Positions 38,160 through 45,678 of a stretch of DNA of 64,000 nt are shown one piece after another. Source of the DNA: an uncultured Prevotella sp. (GTDB taxonomy: Bacteria > Bacteroidota > Bacteroidia > Bacteroidales > Bacteroidaceae). Every line of letters begins with the position of its first letter. The stretch's first letter is position 1. A program made the translations under genes and the position numbers. The stretch covers positions 164,711-228,710 of the forward strand of contig CADCEF010000001.1 in NCBI GenBank assembly GCA_902800365.1, given 5' to 3'. Under the pieces are notes generated by a model. That model saw nothing but the letters and a program-made list of their open reading frames with translations, did no database searches and was not told the DNA's origin.

Positions 38160-39722
38160 ATGAAGAAGTATGTTATAATCGTAATAGTCATGATGTTGGC
38201 TATGACCGGCTATTCTCAGGGATACCGCAATCCTGTGCTCCCAGGTTTTCATGCCGACCCTTCCGTGTGTCGGGCTGGCGACGACTTCTATCTGGTAAAC
38301 AGTACATTCCAGTATTATCCAGGCGTGCCGGTTTTCCACAGTAAAGACCTGATTCACTGGGAGCAGGTGGGCGCCTGTCTTACACGCGAATCGCAGGTAA
38401 GAATCGAGGGAATGGATGAACAAACAGGCATCTATGCCCCAACTATACGTTACAACGAAGGTCGTTTCTACATGGTAACGACGATATTCCCCTCGCGCAA
38501 ACATTTCTATGTTTATACCGACAATCCCCATGGAGAATGGAGCGACCCTATCTACATCGACTTTTGCGTGGGCAGTTGCGACCCAACCTTGTATTTCGAA
38601 GATGGACGCAGCTATTTCCTTTGGAAGGAGGGCGATATCAAAATCTGCGAAATCGACATAACAACAGGAAAACAAATCGGAGAGATACATCACTTGGGAA
38701 CAGGCCTTGGCGGCAGATATCCCGAAGGACCGCATATTTACAAGAAAGACGGTTATTACTATCTGTTGCTGGCAGAGGGAGGAACTGAGCATGGACACCA
38801 CGTGAACATTCTGCGCAGCAAGAACTTGTTTGGCCCATACGAACCTAATCCTGCCAACCCAATCCTCTCACATTTCAACATGAAGATGCAGAACAGTCCG
38901 ATACAGGGTCTGGGCCACGCAGACTTGGTACAAGCAAACAACGGCTCATGGTGGATGATCTGTCTCGGCTATCGCACTCACGGTTATCTGCAGCACGTGA
39001 TGGGGCGTGAGACCTTTCTGGCTCCCGTTAAGTGGGAAGAGAACGAATGGCCAATAGTAAATGGTGACGGAACCTTACAATTGGATATGCAATGCGAAAC
39101 ACTGCCACAGGTGCCTATGCCATTGGAGCCGTCAAAAGACGAATTTGATGCTGATAAACTGTCTCTTTACTGGAGTTATCTGAACATGCCCCAAAAAGAG
39201 AAGTATTCGCTGACAGACCACAAGGGATGGCTCAGACTTAAAACCTCTACTATCACCCTCGACGAGGTGGGAAATCCCACGTTTATAGGTCATCGCCAGT
39301 CGGAAGCCGAATTCTGTGCAACAACAAAGGTTGATGTTTCAGGACTGCAGAATGGTGGCGTGGCAGGTATCACGGCTTATGCTGCTCATCATAATCACTA
39401 CGACGTTCAGGTGGCAATGCGCAATGGCAAGCGCTACCTGCAAGCCAAGATCCGTATCGGTGAGATAGAGCATATCGAAAAAGAGATCCCACTTAATCAG
39501 AACATTGTATACTTACGTATCACTGCCGACAACCAATTCTATCACTTACATTATTCTACAGATAACAAGGAGTACACGCATCTTGCACGCATGGATTACC
39601 GTTATCTAAGCACAGAGACCATCGGTGGGTTCTGTGGGGTGCATATCGGCATTTTTGCACATACTCTCACAAAAAACATCAGCCATGCTGACTTCGATTA
39701 CTTTTCGAACACCAATCTATGA
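38160..39722 (+). CDS. GH43 beta-xylosidase / alpha-L-arabinofuranosidase
   Basis: A 520-residue GH43 five-bladed beta-propeller enzyme with a C-terminal concanavalin-A-like domain (about residues 330-520), the usual layout of xylosidases and arabinofuranosidases. Signal peptide MKKYVIIVIVMMLAMTGYSQ. The catalytic triad is recognisable: base Asp in GFHADPS, pKa-modulating Asp in GSCDPTLY, and acid Glu in RYPEGPHIYKK. Substrate could be terminal xylose or arabinose on xylan; sequence alone does not decide. It appears to be transcribed from its own promoter after a hairpin and ends the PUL, followed by a bidirectional terminator. Confidence 0.93.
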   Translation: MKKYVIIVIVMMLAMTGYSQGYRNPVLPGFHADPSVCRAGDDFYLVNSTFQYYPGVPVFHSKDLIHWEQVGACLTRESQVRIEGMDEQTGIYAPTIRYNEGRFYMVTTIFPSRKHFYVYTDNPHGEWSDPIYIDFCVGSCDPTLYFEDGRSYFLWKEGDIKICEIDITTGKQIGEIHHLGTGLGGRYPEGPHIYKKDGYYYLLLAEGGTEHGHHVNILRSKNLFGPYEPNPANPILSHFNMKMQNSPIQGLGHADLVQANNGSWWMICLGYRTHGYLQHVMGRETFLAPVKWEENEWPIVNGDGTLQLDMQCETLPQVPMPLEPSKDEFDADKLSLYWSYLNMPQKEKYSLTDHKGWLRLKTSTITLDEVGNPTFIGHRQSEAEFCATTKVDVSGLQNGGVAGITAYAAHHNHYDVQVAMRNGKRYLQAKIRIGEIEHIEKEIPLNQNIVYLRITADNQFYHLHYSTDNKEYTHLARMDYRYLSTETIGGFCGVHIGIFAHTLTKNISHADFDYFSNTNL

Positions 39723-39729
39723 ATTAAGT

Positions 39730-39777
39730 AAAAAAAGAGAGGTCCGCATCACATTGCGAACCTCATCTCTTTCTTTT
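39730..39777. terminator. Bidirectional terminator between GH43 and the smalltalk gene
   Basis: GAGGTCCGCA (39739-39748) pairs with TGCGAACCTC (39755-39764), one mismatch. On the plus strand it is followed by a T-rich TCTCTTTCTTTT tract; on the minus strand by seven Ts. It ends the convergent GH43 and smalltalk transcripts. Confidence 0.7.
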
Positions 39778-39877
39778 ACATGCCCATGCACGAGGTAGCC
39801 CCCAGTGCCGTCAGTATCGCCGATGCGATCGATGCAATCAGCTGCACGATAAACTTTGCTGTTTCTCTCTTTGTCAT
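39776..39877 (-). CDS. Smalltalk-type small membrane peptide
   Basis: A 33-codon ORF: basic start MTKRETAKF, then a hydrophobic stretch (IVQLIASIASAILTALG) and ATSCMGM. This matches the very short Bacteroidales 'smalltalk protein' family, whose members read roughly like M-K-ET-KF-IQ-I-SI-TA--TALG-TSCM and lie beside HU-like DNA-binding genes. Here it lies 249 nt downstream of a minus-strand HU-like gene, the expected context, with one large palindromic repeat in between. A terminator follows directly. Function is unknown; a single membrane helix is likely. Confidence 0.8.
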   Translation of the reverse strand: MTKRETAKFIVQLIASIASAILTALGATSCMGM

Positions 39878-39911
39878 AGTGTGGTAAATTTTAAGTGGTT
39901 AATACTCCCTT

Positions 39912-40076
39912 TGTCATTCCGAGCGTCTCTCCCTCCCTGTCATTTCGAGCGTAGTCGAGAAATCTCTGCGGCTTTAGCCGCTTGCGCCTTTGGGCGCATT
40001 CATGAGATGTCTCCACGCGCTAACGCTTGGTCGACATGACAGGGAGGGGATGAAGGAACGCTTGGTCGGAATGACA
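39912..40076. repeat. Composite palindromic repeat, copy 1 (intergenic)
   Basis: In reverse orientation to copies 2 and 3. The B arm (39938-39966, starting TGTCATTTCGAGCGTAGTC) has a short extra copy before it (39912-39925). Next is a core with two mini-hairpins (GCGGC-ttta-GCCGC and TGCGCC-ttt-GGGCGCA). The A arm (40004-40041, ending TTGGTCGACATGACA) is followed by a short extra end copy (40060-40076). It lies between the smalltalk and HU-like genes. Confidence 0.75.
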
Positions 40077-40126
40077 AGGAGGGGGTGAAGGGAAAGGGGA
40101 AGCGAAGGGGCTAACGCCCCAATCGC

Positions 40127-40573
40127 TTAATCGCCCTCGCCTGGGTCATCGCTGCTATTGTAGCCGCCACCGCCCTGACCGCCGCCATTGCTTGGCTGGG
40201 TATTCTCGGGGTCCTCGATGTCACCGCTGTCGGTGCTGGTAACACGCTTCACCTCCTTGCCATCGCGGTCGTAGCAGGTAATCTGGATGGCAGTGCCTGC
40301 CAACTCGTCCTTCAGCTCTACTGCTGGGGTAAAGATGATACGGCGACTGGTAATCAGTCCTGCCTTCACCTCGTCGACCTTCTCGACCGACTTGGCGCGC
40401 AGTCCGAATCGCATGGTGCCCAGACCAGGCAGCGCTACCGAGTGACCCTCTGTGGCCCACGCCTTGATAACCTCGCCTGCAGCATCCCAGCATGCCTGCA
40501 TGATTCCCTTACTAACGCCGCTACGCAGAGCAGCCTCCTTAATCACCTTGTCCTGACTGAGCGAGGTGTACAA
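40127..40573 (-). CDS. HU/IHF-like DNA-binding protein with disrupted N-terminus
   Basis: The frame encodes the body of a Bacteroidales HU-like protein: LSQDKVIKEAALRSGVSKGI, GHSVALPGLGTMRFGLRAKS and LITSRRIIFTP, ending in a Gly/Ser/Asp-rich acidic tail. Its only upstream in-frame start is a TTG at 40573. The expected family start is present but out of frame. An ATG at 40610 gives MALKVKAQEKL and then a TGA, after which ELYTSLSQ resumes in another frame. About 15-20 codons seem to have been deleted with a frame change. The gene is probably inactive, or makes an N-terminally shortened protein. Its promoter (40661-40691) is intact. The neighbouring smalltalk gene is the usual partner of this family. 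Confidence 0.7.
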   Translation of the reverse strand: MYTSLSQDKVIKEAALRSGVSKGIMQACWDAAGEVIKAWATEGHSVALPGLGTMRFGLRAKSVEKVDEVKAGLITSRRIIFTPAVELKDELAGTAIQITCYDRDGKEVKRVTSTDSGDIEDPENTQPSNGGGQGGGGYNSSDDPGEGD

Positions 40574-40660
40574 CTCACAACTTCTCTTGTGCTTTAACTT
40601 TCAGTGCCATAATGTTTAATGTTTAGTTTTTGTGTTGGTTGTTACTTGATTTTGACGTTA

Positions 40661-40691
40661 CAAAGGTACAAATTTTAAGCGAGATATGCAA
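40661..40691 (-). promoter_or_regulatory. Promoter of the HU-like gene (TTG - 20 bp - TACCTTTG)
   Basis: On the minus strand TTG (40689-40691), 20 bp, TACCTTTG (40661-40668): a full Bacteroidales promoter 51 bp before the ATG at 40610. Its survival supports recent damage to the coding start. Confidence 0.65.
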
Positions 40692-40802
40692 GTATCGAGT
40701 GTTAACGAATTGTTAACCGCAGATCGCTATTTTTACGCCCACACTTGGAATATTTTTCGCCCACGTGTGAAAGATACTTTTTGCGTATTTTCGAATCAAG
40801 TT

Positions 40803-40976
40803 TGTATCAAATATCAGATATCAGTTTTATTCTAGCTACCCCCTCTTTTAGAGCTTCTTGAAGTTTAGATTTATATATTATTATAATAATATATAAATCT
40901 ATATAAAATTTCGTATCTAATCCCTCGTCACCATCCCCCCCCTCAAAATAAAAACTGATATCTGATATCTGATACA
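40803..40976. repeat. 174-bp element with terminal inverted repeats (MITE-like)
   Basis: The left end TGTATCAAATATCAGATATC (on to about 40831) and the right end (about 40947-40976) are inverted copies of about 28 bp with only one or two differences. The interior holds a 36-bp perfect AT palindrome. It abuts the IS4-type fragment at 40983. The left end sequence occurs again, identical over 27 nt, at 50475-50501. Confidence 0.6.
40866..40901. repeat. 36-bp perfect palindrome
   Basis: TAGATTTATATATTATTA followed by its exact reverse complement, all A/T except the G and C four residues from the ends' inner side. It could form a cruciform and lies at the centre of the element at 40803-40976. Confidence 0.8.
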
Positions 40977-40982
40977 AAAAAA

Positions 40983-41115
40983 ATTTTCCGCAATGGTAAT
41001 AGCCTTTATCCATCAGATAGTAAGCCCCAGCTTCTACAGGCAAGCTGTCCATAGCCTGAGTATCATGTACATTGCCAGGAGTAAGCATGAAGAAGTTCAG
41101 ACCGGCATGATACAA
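40983..41115 (-). pseudogene. IS4-type transposase fragment
   Basis: About 44 codons on the minus strand read LNFFMLTPGNVHDTQAMDS then LPVEAGAYYLMDKGYYHCG, matching the middle of IS4-like DDE transposases, where the Asp of YLMDKGY is the second catalytic acid. There is no start codon and no flanking transposase. The fragment begins immediately after the stop of the histidine kinase gene and ends at the 174-bp inverted-repeat element. It is a dead remnant. Confidence 0.7.
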
Positions 41116-43113
41116 CTAAGAAATAACTTTTTTTAAACCTATCTGTTTGTTCTCGGGCAGTGTTATCACAAATCGGCAGCCTGTGGTGTAGGTTGGGTCG
41201 ATGGTGAGCGTGCCGCCCAGCAGCTGAGCCGAACGACGGGCAACAGTCAGTCCCAGTCCCATGCCTTGTACAAAGGAGTCAATCTTGTAGAATCGCTCGA
41301 ACACGCGCTCCTGCTGGTCGTGCGGTATGCCTTTACCCGTATCTTCAACTTCTATTTTCAGTTGTCCCTTTTCCGATTTTAATCTGATGGTAACGCTGCC
41401 GTTCACGGTAAACTTCAGGGCGTTGCTCATCAGTCGGTCCAGAATCTTGCGGATGGCTGCCGCGTTACTCTTCAGCCGGTAGCCTTCGGGCAGTTCGCTG
41501 TTCACACTCAGCGCCAGCCTTCCTTGGTTCGCGGCCTCGCTGGCCTCTATGGCCTCCTGACAGATGGCCGCCACATCTACGTCTTCGTCCAACTGATATA
41601 CGCTTTGGCTCTCGCTCTCCGACAGCTCCAGCAACTCGTTCACAAAGTTCGTAATCTCCGTGGTGTTATGACTGATGTCGGCCATGATGCGGTTGCGGTC
41701 TTCTTTGCTCAGCTCGTAGTCGGGATTGCTCACCACCTGTGCAAAACCCGTAATGATGTTCAGTGGTGTGCGTATCTCGTGACTGATGTGCTGCACAAAT
41801 GCCGTCTTCATGCGGTCCGACTCCTTGGCATGCTCCAGCGCTTTAGCCAGGCGGGCTTGCACACGATGGCGCACCACGATGTAAACGAAGAGCAAGAGGA
41901 TGACAGCCGCCATAATTGCGAGTCGGGTGATGTGCTGTTGGCGCATGTATCGCTCGTTCTCAGCGGTCATCTCCAGTTCCTTCTGGTGTACAGCGGCCTC
42001 TTCGCGAGCTTCGGCGCTGCGCGAAAGCGTGATGGCCGAGTCGAGTTGCTCGGTGATGCTGATGCTCACGGCGCGGGCTGTGTCCAATCGTCCGGCCTTC
42101 ATATTCACTTCGTATTTCTTGAGCAGCATTTTCTGTATGTTCTCCAGCGAGTAGCTGGTACCGTAGGCCTTCATCATTTCGTTCATGCTTCCGAAGTTGT
42201 CGGCAGCATCCTGCCATCGGCCAGCCAATCGCAGATAGTCGCTGGCCAGTATGTTGCCTTCTGCCGTTTTAAAGAAATCGGTCTCGCAGAACTTCCTGTA
42301 GGCCTCGGCGGCTTCGTCCTTACGCCCCAGTCCCTCTAAGGCTCTGGCCATATAAATATCGTAGCGCGCCTGCTGCTTTTCGGCATAGTCGGGGCGCATG
42401 TCGGCTTGCTTCTCATAGCCGTCAATCAGTTGCTTCATGCGCTCAATCCATACTCGCGCGTTCTCATAGTCGGCTATTTCCAGATAGTTGTAACTGATGT
42501 TGATGACGCCTACGATAGCATCGCGGTAGCTGATGGCATTAGGGTGATGCTTGATGTTGTTAAGGTGGGCACGATAGGCCTCCTCCAGACTGTTGAAGGT
42601 GTTCTTGTCGCTCAATCCCAGTCGGCTCCTGCAGCAACCGATATAAATGAGCATATTGGTATACTCGCTGGTAGTGTCGCGGCCCAGACTCTTGAGTCGT
42701 TCGGTAGCGGGTATGGCCACTTTCAGGGCGGCCTCATATTCGGTCCATGTAGTGAGGAGTCCCGTCAGTCGGTTGGTGATGCCGGCATACACGCGCACGT
42801 CTTCGTCATCGGTCGAGTTCTCAACTGCCGCAATACCCGTCTTCCAATACAGTTCGGCCATGCGTTTCCGCATCAGTCGGTCGTAGGCATACCCCATCCA
42901 GTAGCAGGCCTTTCCCTCAGAGAACAGACCGTCTTTTCTCACGCTGTCGGTCAACGTCAGAATCCGTTTGTAATCCTTGTCGAGATAGGCTTCGTAAACC
43001 ACTCGCTCTGCCTCTTCGCATCGTTTCTTAAAGTCGGCGTCGTCTTTACTGCATCCATTCAAAATCGGTATCAGGGTAATAGATAATGCCAGTATTAATA
43101 GGTTTTTTCTCAT
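41116..43113 (-). CDS. Orphan TPR-containing sensor histidine kinase
   Basis: A 665-residue kinase. The start at 43113 gives a lipoprotein-like signal (MRKNLLILALSITLIPILNG then CSKDD), so the sensor part may be lipid-anchored in the periplasm. A TPR-like helical region (about 25-375) is followed by a membrane helix (ITRLAIMAAVILLLFVYIVV, about 397-416). Next is HisKA with QHISHEIRTPLN, and HATPase_c with LMSNALKFT, EDTGKGIP and GMGLGLTVA. All kinase motifs are intact. No receiver domain or response-regulator gene lies nearby. The TPR stimulus-sensing layout is common in Bacteroidetes; the signal is unknown. The gene's 3' end abuts an IS4-type fragment. Confidence 0.88.
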   Translation of the reverse strand: MRKNLLILALSITLIPILNGCSKDDADFKKRCEEAERVVYEAYLDKDYKRILTLTDSVRKDGLFSEGKACYWMGYAYDRLMRKRMAELYWKTGIAAVENSTDDEDVRVYAGITNRLTGLLTTWTEYEAALKVAIPATERLKSLGRDTTSEYTNMLIYIGCCRSRLGLSDKNTFNSLEEAYRAHLNNIKHHPNAISYRDAIVGVINISYNYLEIADYENARVWIERMKQLIDGYEKQADMRPDYAEKQQARYDIYMARALEGLGRKDEAAEAYRKFCETDFFKTAEGNILASDYLRLAGRWQDAADNFGSMNEMMKAYGTSYSLENIQKMLLKKYEVNMKAGRLDTARAVSISITEQLDSAITLSRSAEAREEAAVHQKELEMTAENERYMRQQHITRLAIMAAVILLLFVYIVVRHRVQARLAKALEHAKESDRMKTAFVQHISHEIRTPLNIITGFAQVVSNPDYELSKEDRNRIMADISHNTTEITNFVNELLELSESESQSVYQLDEDVDVAAICQEAIEASEAANQGRLALSVNSELPEGYRLKSNAAAIRKILDRLMSNALKFTVNGSVTIRLKSEKGQLKIEVEDTGKGIPHDQQERVFERFYKIDSFVQGMGLGLTVARRSAQLLGGTLTIDPTYTTGCRFVITLPENKQIGLKKVIS

Positions 43114-43156
43114 TGCATTTATAGTTCCAAAAATTGTCAAATTGCTAATTCTGCTG

Positions 43157-43164
43157 CAAATATA
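43157..43164 (-). promoter_or_regulatory. Putative -7 element (TATATTTG) for the histidine kinase gene
   Basis: Minus-strand TATATTTG, 43 bp before the kinase start. It lies just beyond a minus-strand terminator-like hairpin (43175-43201). Confidence 0.5.
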
Positions 43165-43289
43165 TACAAAAAATCCCAAAGCAATGCTATTTTGCCTTGG
43201 GAAATTTATTTTTTTTAGGGGTTAGGGGTTCTCGGACGAGCCGAGCGGCAAAGCCGAGCGAGAGGTTATGTGCTATCTTATATATGAGA
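43165..43289 (-). ncRNA. Possible small RNA upstream of the histidine kinase gene
   Basis: The 375-bp gap 43114-43488 holds, on the minus strand, a TATCTTTG box (43295-43302) and then about 90 bp without a plausible gene. A terminator-like hairpin follows: CCCAAGGCAA / TTGCTTTGGG (43192-43201 and 43175-43184, one G-T pair), then ATTTTTTG. A transcript of about 125 nt would contain the mini-hairpin repeat at 43235-43264. It is predicted from promoter plus terminator only. Confidence 0.3.
43235..43264. repeat. Mini-hairpin repeat (core module of the palindromic element)
   Basis: Reads GACGAGCCGAGCGG then CAAAGCCGAGCGAGAG, with the stem CGGC-aaa-GCCG. A near copy is at 50542-50574. It resembles the central hairpins of the large composite repeats but lacks their arms. 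Confidence 0.5.
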
Positions 43290-43450
43290 CAGTACAAAGA
43301 TACAAAATCAAATCGGAAAATTTTAAAATCGCCGGACATGCCAGGGGACAGATTAATATGGCAGAGTGCAACCAATCGCAAGGTTGGGACTTTTTTTGTA
43401 TTTAACAAAAAAATAACGTTCGGTTAACCCTTTTTGCCATCGAAAGTAGT

Positions 43451-43458
43451 TATCTTTG
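43451..43458 (+). promoter_or_regulatory. Putative -7 element (TATCTTTG) for the small membrane protein
   Basis: TATCTTTG matches TAnnTTTG, 30 bp before the ATG at 43489. Confidence 0.5.
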
Positions 43459-43488
43459 CACCGTCAATCAATAAATAAGAGATATAAA

Positions 43489-43782
43489 ATGATGAAAGCA
43501 ACGGATAAACAATCGATTATTATTGCATGCGTATTCCTTAGTGTGCCATTCCTCAATATGCTTAGTAACCTCCAGTTTATGGGGTGGGGCTATATGGTAG
43601 GCAGCGCATTCTATGTAGCATTGTTGTTCACTATGGCAGTTGTCTTAATTCAGTATGCCACATCCAACGAGCAGATGCATTTTTCGACCGCATTGCTAAA
43701 GTGCGCCAGTAAATATTGGGCTTTCGCCTTTTCCTTCATGATGCTGATACTGGTGTTTACCAAATATGTTATTATGAGTTAG
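43489..43782 (+). CDS. Small predicted inner-membrane protein, unknown function
   Basis: A 97-residue protein. ATG at 43489 (another at 43492) lies 30 bp after a TATCTTTG promoter box. Three hydrophobic segments are seen: IIIACVFLSVPFLNML, GSAFYVALLFTMAVVLI and WAFAFSFMMLILVFTKYVIM, separated by short polar loops, so a three-helix membrane protein is likely. The family was not recognised. It stands alone between divergent or separated units, and two hairpins follow (43788-43822 and 43886-43917). Confidence 0.65.
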   Translation: MMKATDKQSIIIACVFLSVPFLNMLSNLQFMGWGYMVGSAFYVALLFTMAVVLIQYATSNEQMHFSTALLKCASKYWAFAFSFMMLILVFTKYVIMS

Positions 43783-43787
43783 AAGCG

Positions 43788-43822
43788 AGAGGACCGGCAT
43801 TCGTTGTGAATGTCGGTCCTCT
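43788..43822 (+). other. 15-bp stem hairpin without T-run
   Basis: AGAGGACCGGCATTC (43788-43802) and GAATGTCGGTCCTCT (43808-43822) form a 15-bp stem with one G-T pair and a 5-nt loop, 5 nt after the stop. No T-run follows. It may protect the mRNA 3' end or be a repeat. Confidence 0.6.
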
Positions 43823-43885
43823 GGCATCTCTCAATGCCGACAAAACCATCGAAGTGCAGTTCCTCCGTACAGGTAATTAAATAAT

Positions 43886-43917
43886 GGGATGTGCATCACT
43901 GCACATCCCTTTTTTTG
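43886..43917 (+). terminator. Rho-independent terminator
   Basis: GGGATGTGCA / TGCACATCCC (43886-43895 and 43900-43909) is a perfect 10-bp stem followed by Ts. It ends transcription before the RhuM unit. Confidence 0.8.
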
Positions 43918-43972
43918 ATGTCAGGTGATGATTTTTCTTGCAAAGTTTCGCTTTGTTTCCATATATTTTTAG

Positions 43973-43980
43973 TACCTTTG
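43973..43980 (+). promoter_or_regulatory. Putative -7 element (TACCTTTG) for the RhuM gene
   Basis: TACCTTTG, with TTTG 17 bp upstream (43952-43955), 20 bp before the ATG at 44001. Confidence 0.55.
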
Positions 43981-44000
43981 CAAGCAGAAAAATCAATGAT

Positions 44001-45002
44001 ATGCCTAATAAGAAAGAAAACAAACTGGTACTCTACAAGGATGATGAGGGGAAACTGAGTGTAAATACTCTGTTTGCTGATGAAGATGTATGGTTGACGC
44101 AGGCGCAATTGGCTGAAATTTACCAGACTACTCAACAGAATGTTAGTTTACATCTACAGGGAATCTATGAAGACAAGGAGTTGGATGATGAGTCAACTCA
44201 CAAGAAATTCTTGTTAGTTCGACAAGAAGGTAAACGACAAGTAAAACGTGAAATAGAACACTACAATCTCGATGTCATCATTGCCCTTGGTTATCGTGTC
44301 CAGTCGCCTATAGCTGTACGTTTCCGTCGTTGGGCCACCAGGTTGCTGCATGAGTATATTCAGAAGGGCTTCACAATGGACGACGAGCGACTTAAACAAG
44401 GCGGTAATCGCTACTTTAAAGAATTGCTGCAGCGCATTCGCGACATCCGTAGTAGTGAGCGCAATTTCTATCAGCAGGTTACTGATATATATGCTACATC
44501 AACAGACTATGATCCTCGTTCTAAGACTACCAAACTCTTCTTTTCTACCGTACAGAACAAGATGCACTATGCAGTGCATGAACATACTGCTGCCGAGCTG
44601 ATTTATGAGCGTGTAGATAATGAGAAACCATTTGTTGGCATGACCAGCTTTAAGGGCAACTATGTTACACGCGACGATGTAAAGATAGCCAAAAACTATC
44701 TTACGGAAATTGAATTGCAACGACTAAACTTGCTCACCTCGCAGTTTTTGGACTATGCTGAGTTTCAGGCTCTTGAGCAGAATCCTATGACGATGAACGA
44801 CTGGGTGGCAGCGCTCGATGATCAAATACTTCGTCTGCGTAAGAATATTCTCGAAGGAAGTGGCACTGTGTCGCATCAGGAGGCAATAGAGAAGGCCGAG
44901 CGCGAATTTAAAATCTACCGTGAACGCGAAATGCGATTATTGGAAAGTGATTTCGATAAGGCTGTCAAGGCGCTATTGGATAATAAGGAAGACAAAGAGT
45001 AA
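44001..45002 (+). CDS. RhuM-family protein
   Basis: A 333-residue member of the RhuM family, named after a Salmonella pathogenicity-island gene and common on mobile elements; its biochemical role is unknown. The start at 44001 lies just after the promoter; an open frame extends upstream to 43938. Diagnostic stretches are VWLTQAQLAEIYQTTQQNVS, which looks like an HTH, then LDVIIALGYRVQSPIAVRFR, FRRWAT and LLHEYIQKGF. The C-terminal half has the family region FFSTVQNKMHYAVHEHTAAE, DYAEFQAL and a helical end. Cytoplasmic, no membrane segments. It is monocistronic by the spacing to the next promoter (45058). Confidence 0.88.
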   Translation: MPNKKENKLVLYKDDEGKLSVNTLFADEDVWLTQAQLAEIYQTTQQNVSLHLQGIYEDKELDDESTHKKFLLVRQEGKRQVKREIEHYNLDVIIALGYRVQSPIAVRFRRWATRLLHEYIQKGFTMDDERLKQGGNRYFKELLQRIRDIRSSERNFYQQVTDIYATSTDYDPRSKTTKLFFSTVQNKMHYAVHEHTAAELIYERVDNEKPFVGMTSFKGNYVTRDDVKIAKNYLTEIELQRLNLLTSQFLDYAEFQALEQNPMTMNDWVAALDDQILRLRKNILEGSGTVSHQEAIEKAEREFKIYREREMRLLESDFDKAVKALLDNKEDKE

Positions 45003-45057
45003 GAAGTATTTTGTTCAATTTCATGCTTAAATGTGCTGGAGTGTGGGGGATTTTTAG

Positions 45058-45065
45058 TACCTTTG
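45058..45065 (+). promoter_or_regulatory. Putative -7 element (TACCTTTG) for the coiled-coil gene pair
   Basis: TACCTTTG, 31 bp before the ATG at 45097, in a context (TTTTTAGTACCTTTGCA) nearly identical to that at the RhuM promoter. Confidence 0.55.
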
Positions 45066-45096
45066 CACTAATCTAAGCGTAAAAAGATTATAGATA

Positions 45097-45678
45097 ATGG
45101 ACCCAACAATAGAAGAACTAAAATTTGTGGCCGATTTGGCCCACAACGGAGGTATGATGAAGGCCCAGAACGAAGCCTTGTCTGCCGACTTAACCAAGTT
45201 GCAAACCGAACTGAACGAGATGAAAGTTCATGTGATGGAAATGCAGGTGATGATGGCTGCAAAAGACGAAGAAATTGCGGCTAAAAACCGCCGTATCGCC
45301 GAACTTGAAGCTATGGTTCAGCAGCAGAATAGTCAGCAACCAACGATGGTGGTTAATCAGTTTTTCGTGCTTTCGATTAACAAGACCATCAGCTATATTA
45401 GTGCGCTCGGCAATAACGAACGCTGCTTTGCCGGTCATTTTCTGCATCACACACTCACCGACGGCACTCCGCCTATGATGATGGCTAAGGTAGACGAGAT
45501 AACCAGTCTGCAAGGTGACGTGAACAGAGAGTTGGCCGACGCTATTAAAGAGGTGGCCAATAAACCTTCAACAACCATCAACGCGGCAAACTACAATGCT
45601 CATGTTGATGACCAGAATAATAATTTCCCGGAGCTACCGCCAATGGCACCATCAAACGCATTATTAGCAGATGAATAA
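45097..45678 (+). CDS. Uncharacterised coiled-coil protein, first of an overlapping gene pair
   Basis: A 193-residue protein of no family I recognise. A long N-terminal coiled coil (about 25-75; QTELNEMKVHVMEMQVMMAA) leads to a central conserved-looking block, VVNQFFVLSINKTISYISAL, then CFAGHFLHHTLTDGTPPMMM. A C-terminal tail contains NAANYNAHVDDQNNNF. The block is intact and cytoplasmic, with no signal peptide. It shares the motif YNAHV--Q-N with the protein encoded next, whose start codon overlaps its stop by 8 bp. That implies coupled translation and a common complex. Confidence 0.65.
   Translation: MDPTIEELKFVADLAHNGGMMKAQNEALSADLTKLQTELNEMKVHVMEMQVMMAAKDEEIAAKNRRIAELEAMVQQQNSQQPTMVVNQFFVLSINKTISYISALGNNERCFAGHFLHHTLTDGTPPMMMAKVDEITSLQGDVNRELADAIKEVANKPSTTINAANYNAHVDDQNNNFPELPPMAPSNALLADE

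Noticed and set aside
40807-41115. 102-codon ORF next to the histidine kinase as a functional protein
   Set aside because: Its first part is a transposase fragment and the rest is translated inverted-repeat element; start is a bare TTG directly abutting the kinase stop.
43187-43427. Two short overlapping ORFs on opposite strands in the 43.1-43.5 kb gap
   Set aside because: They translate the mini-hairpin repeat and promoter-like sequence, have no family resemblance, and conflict with each other.
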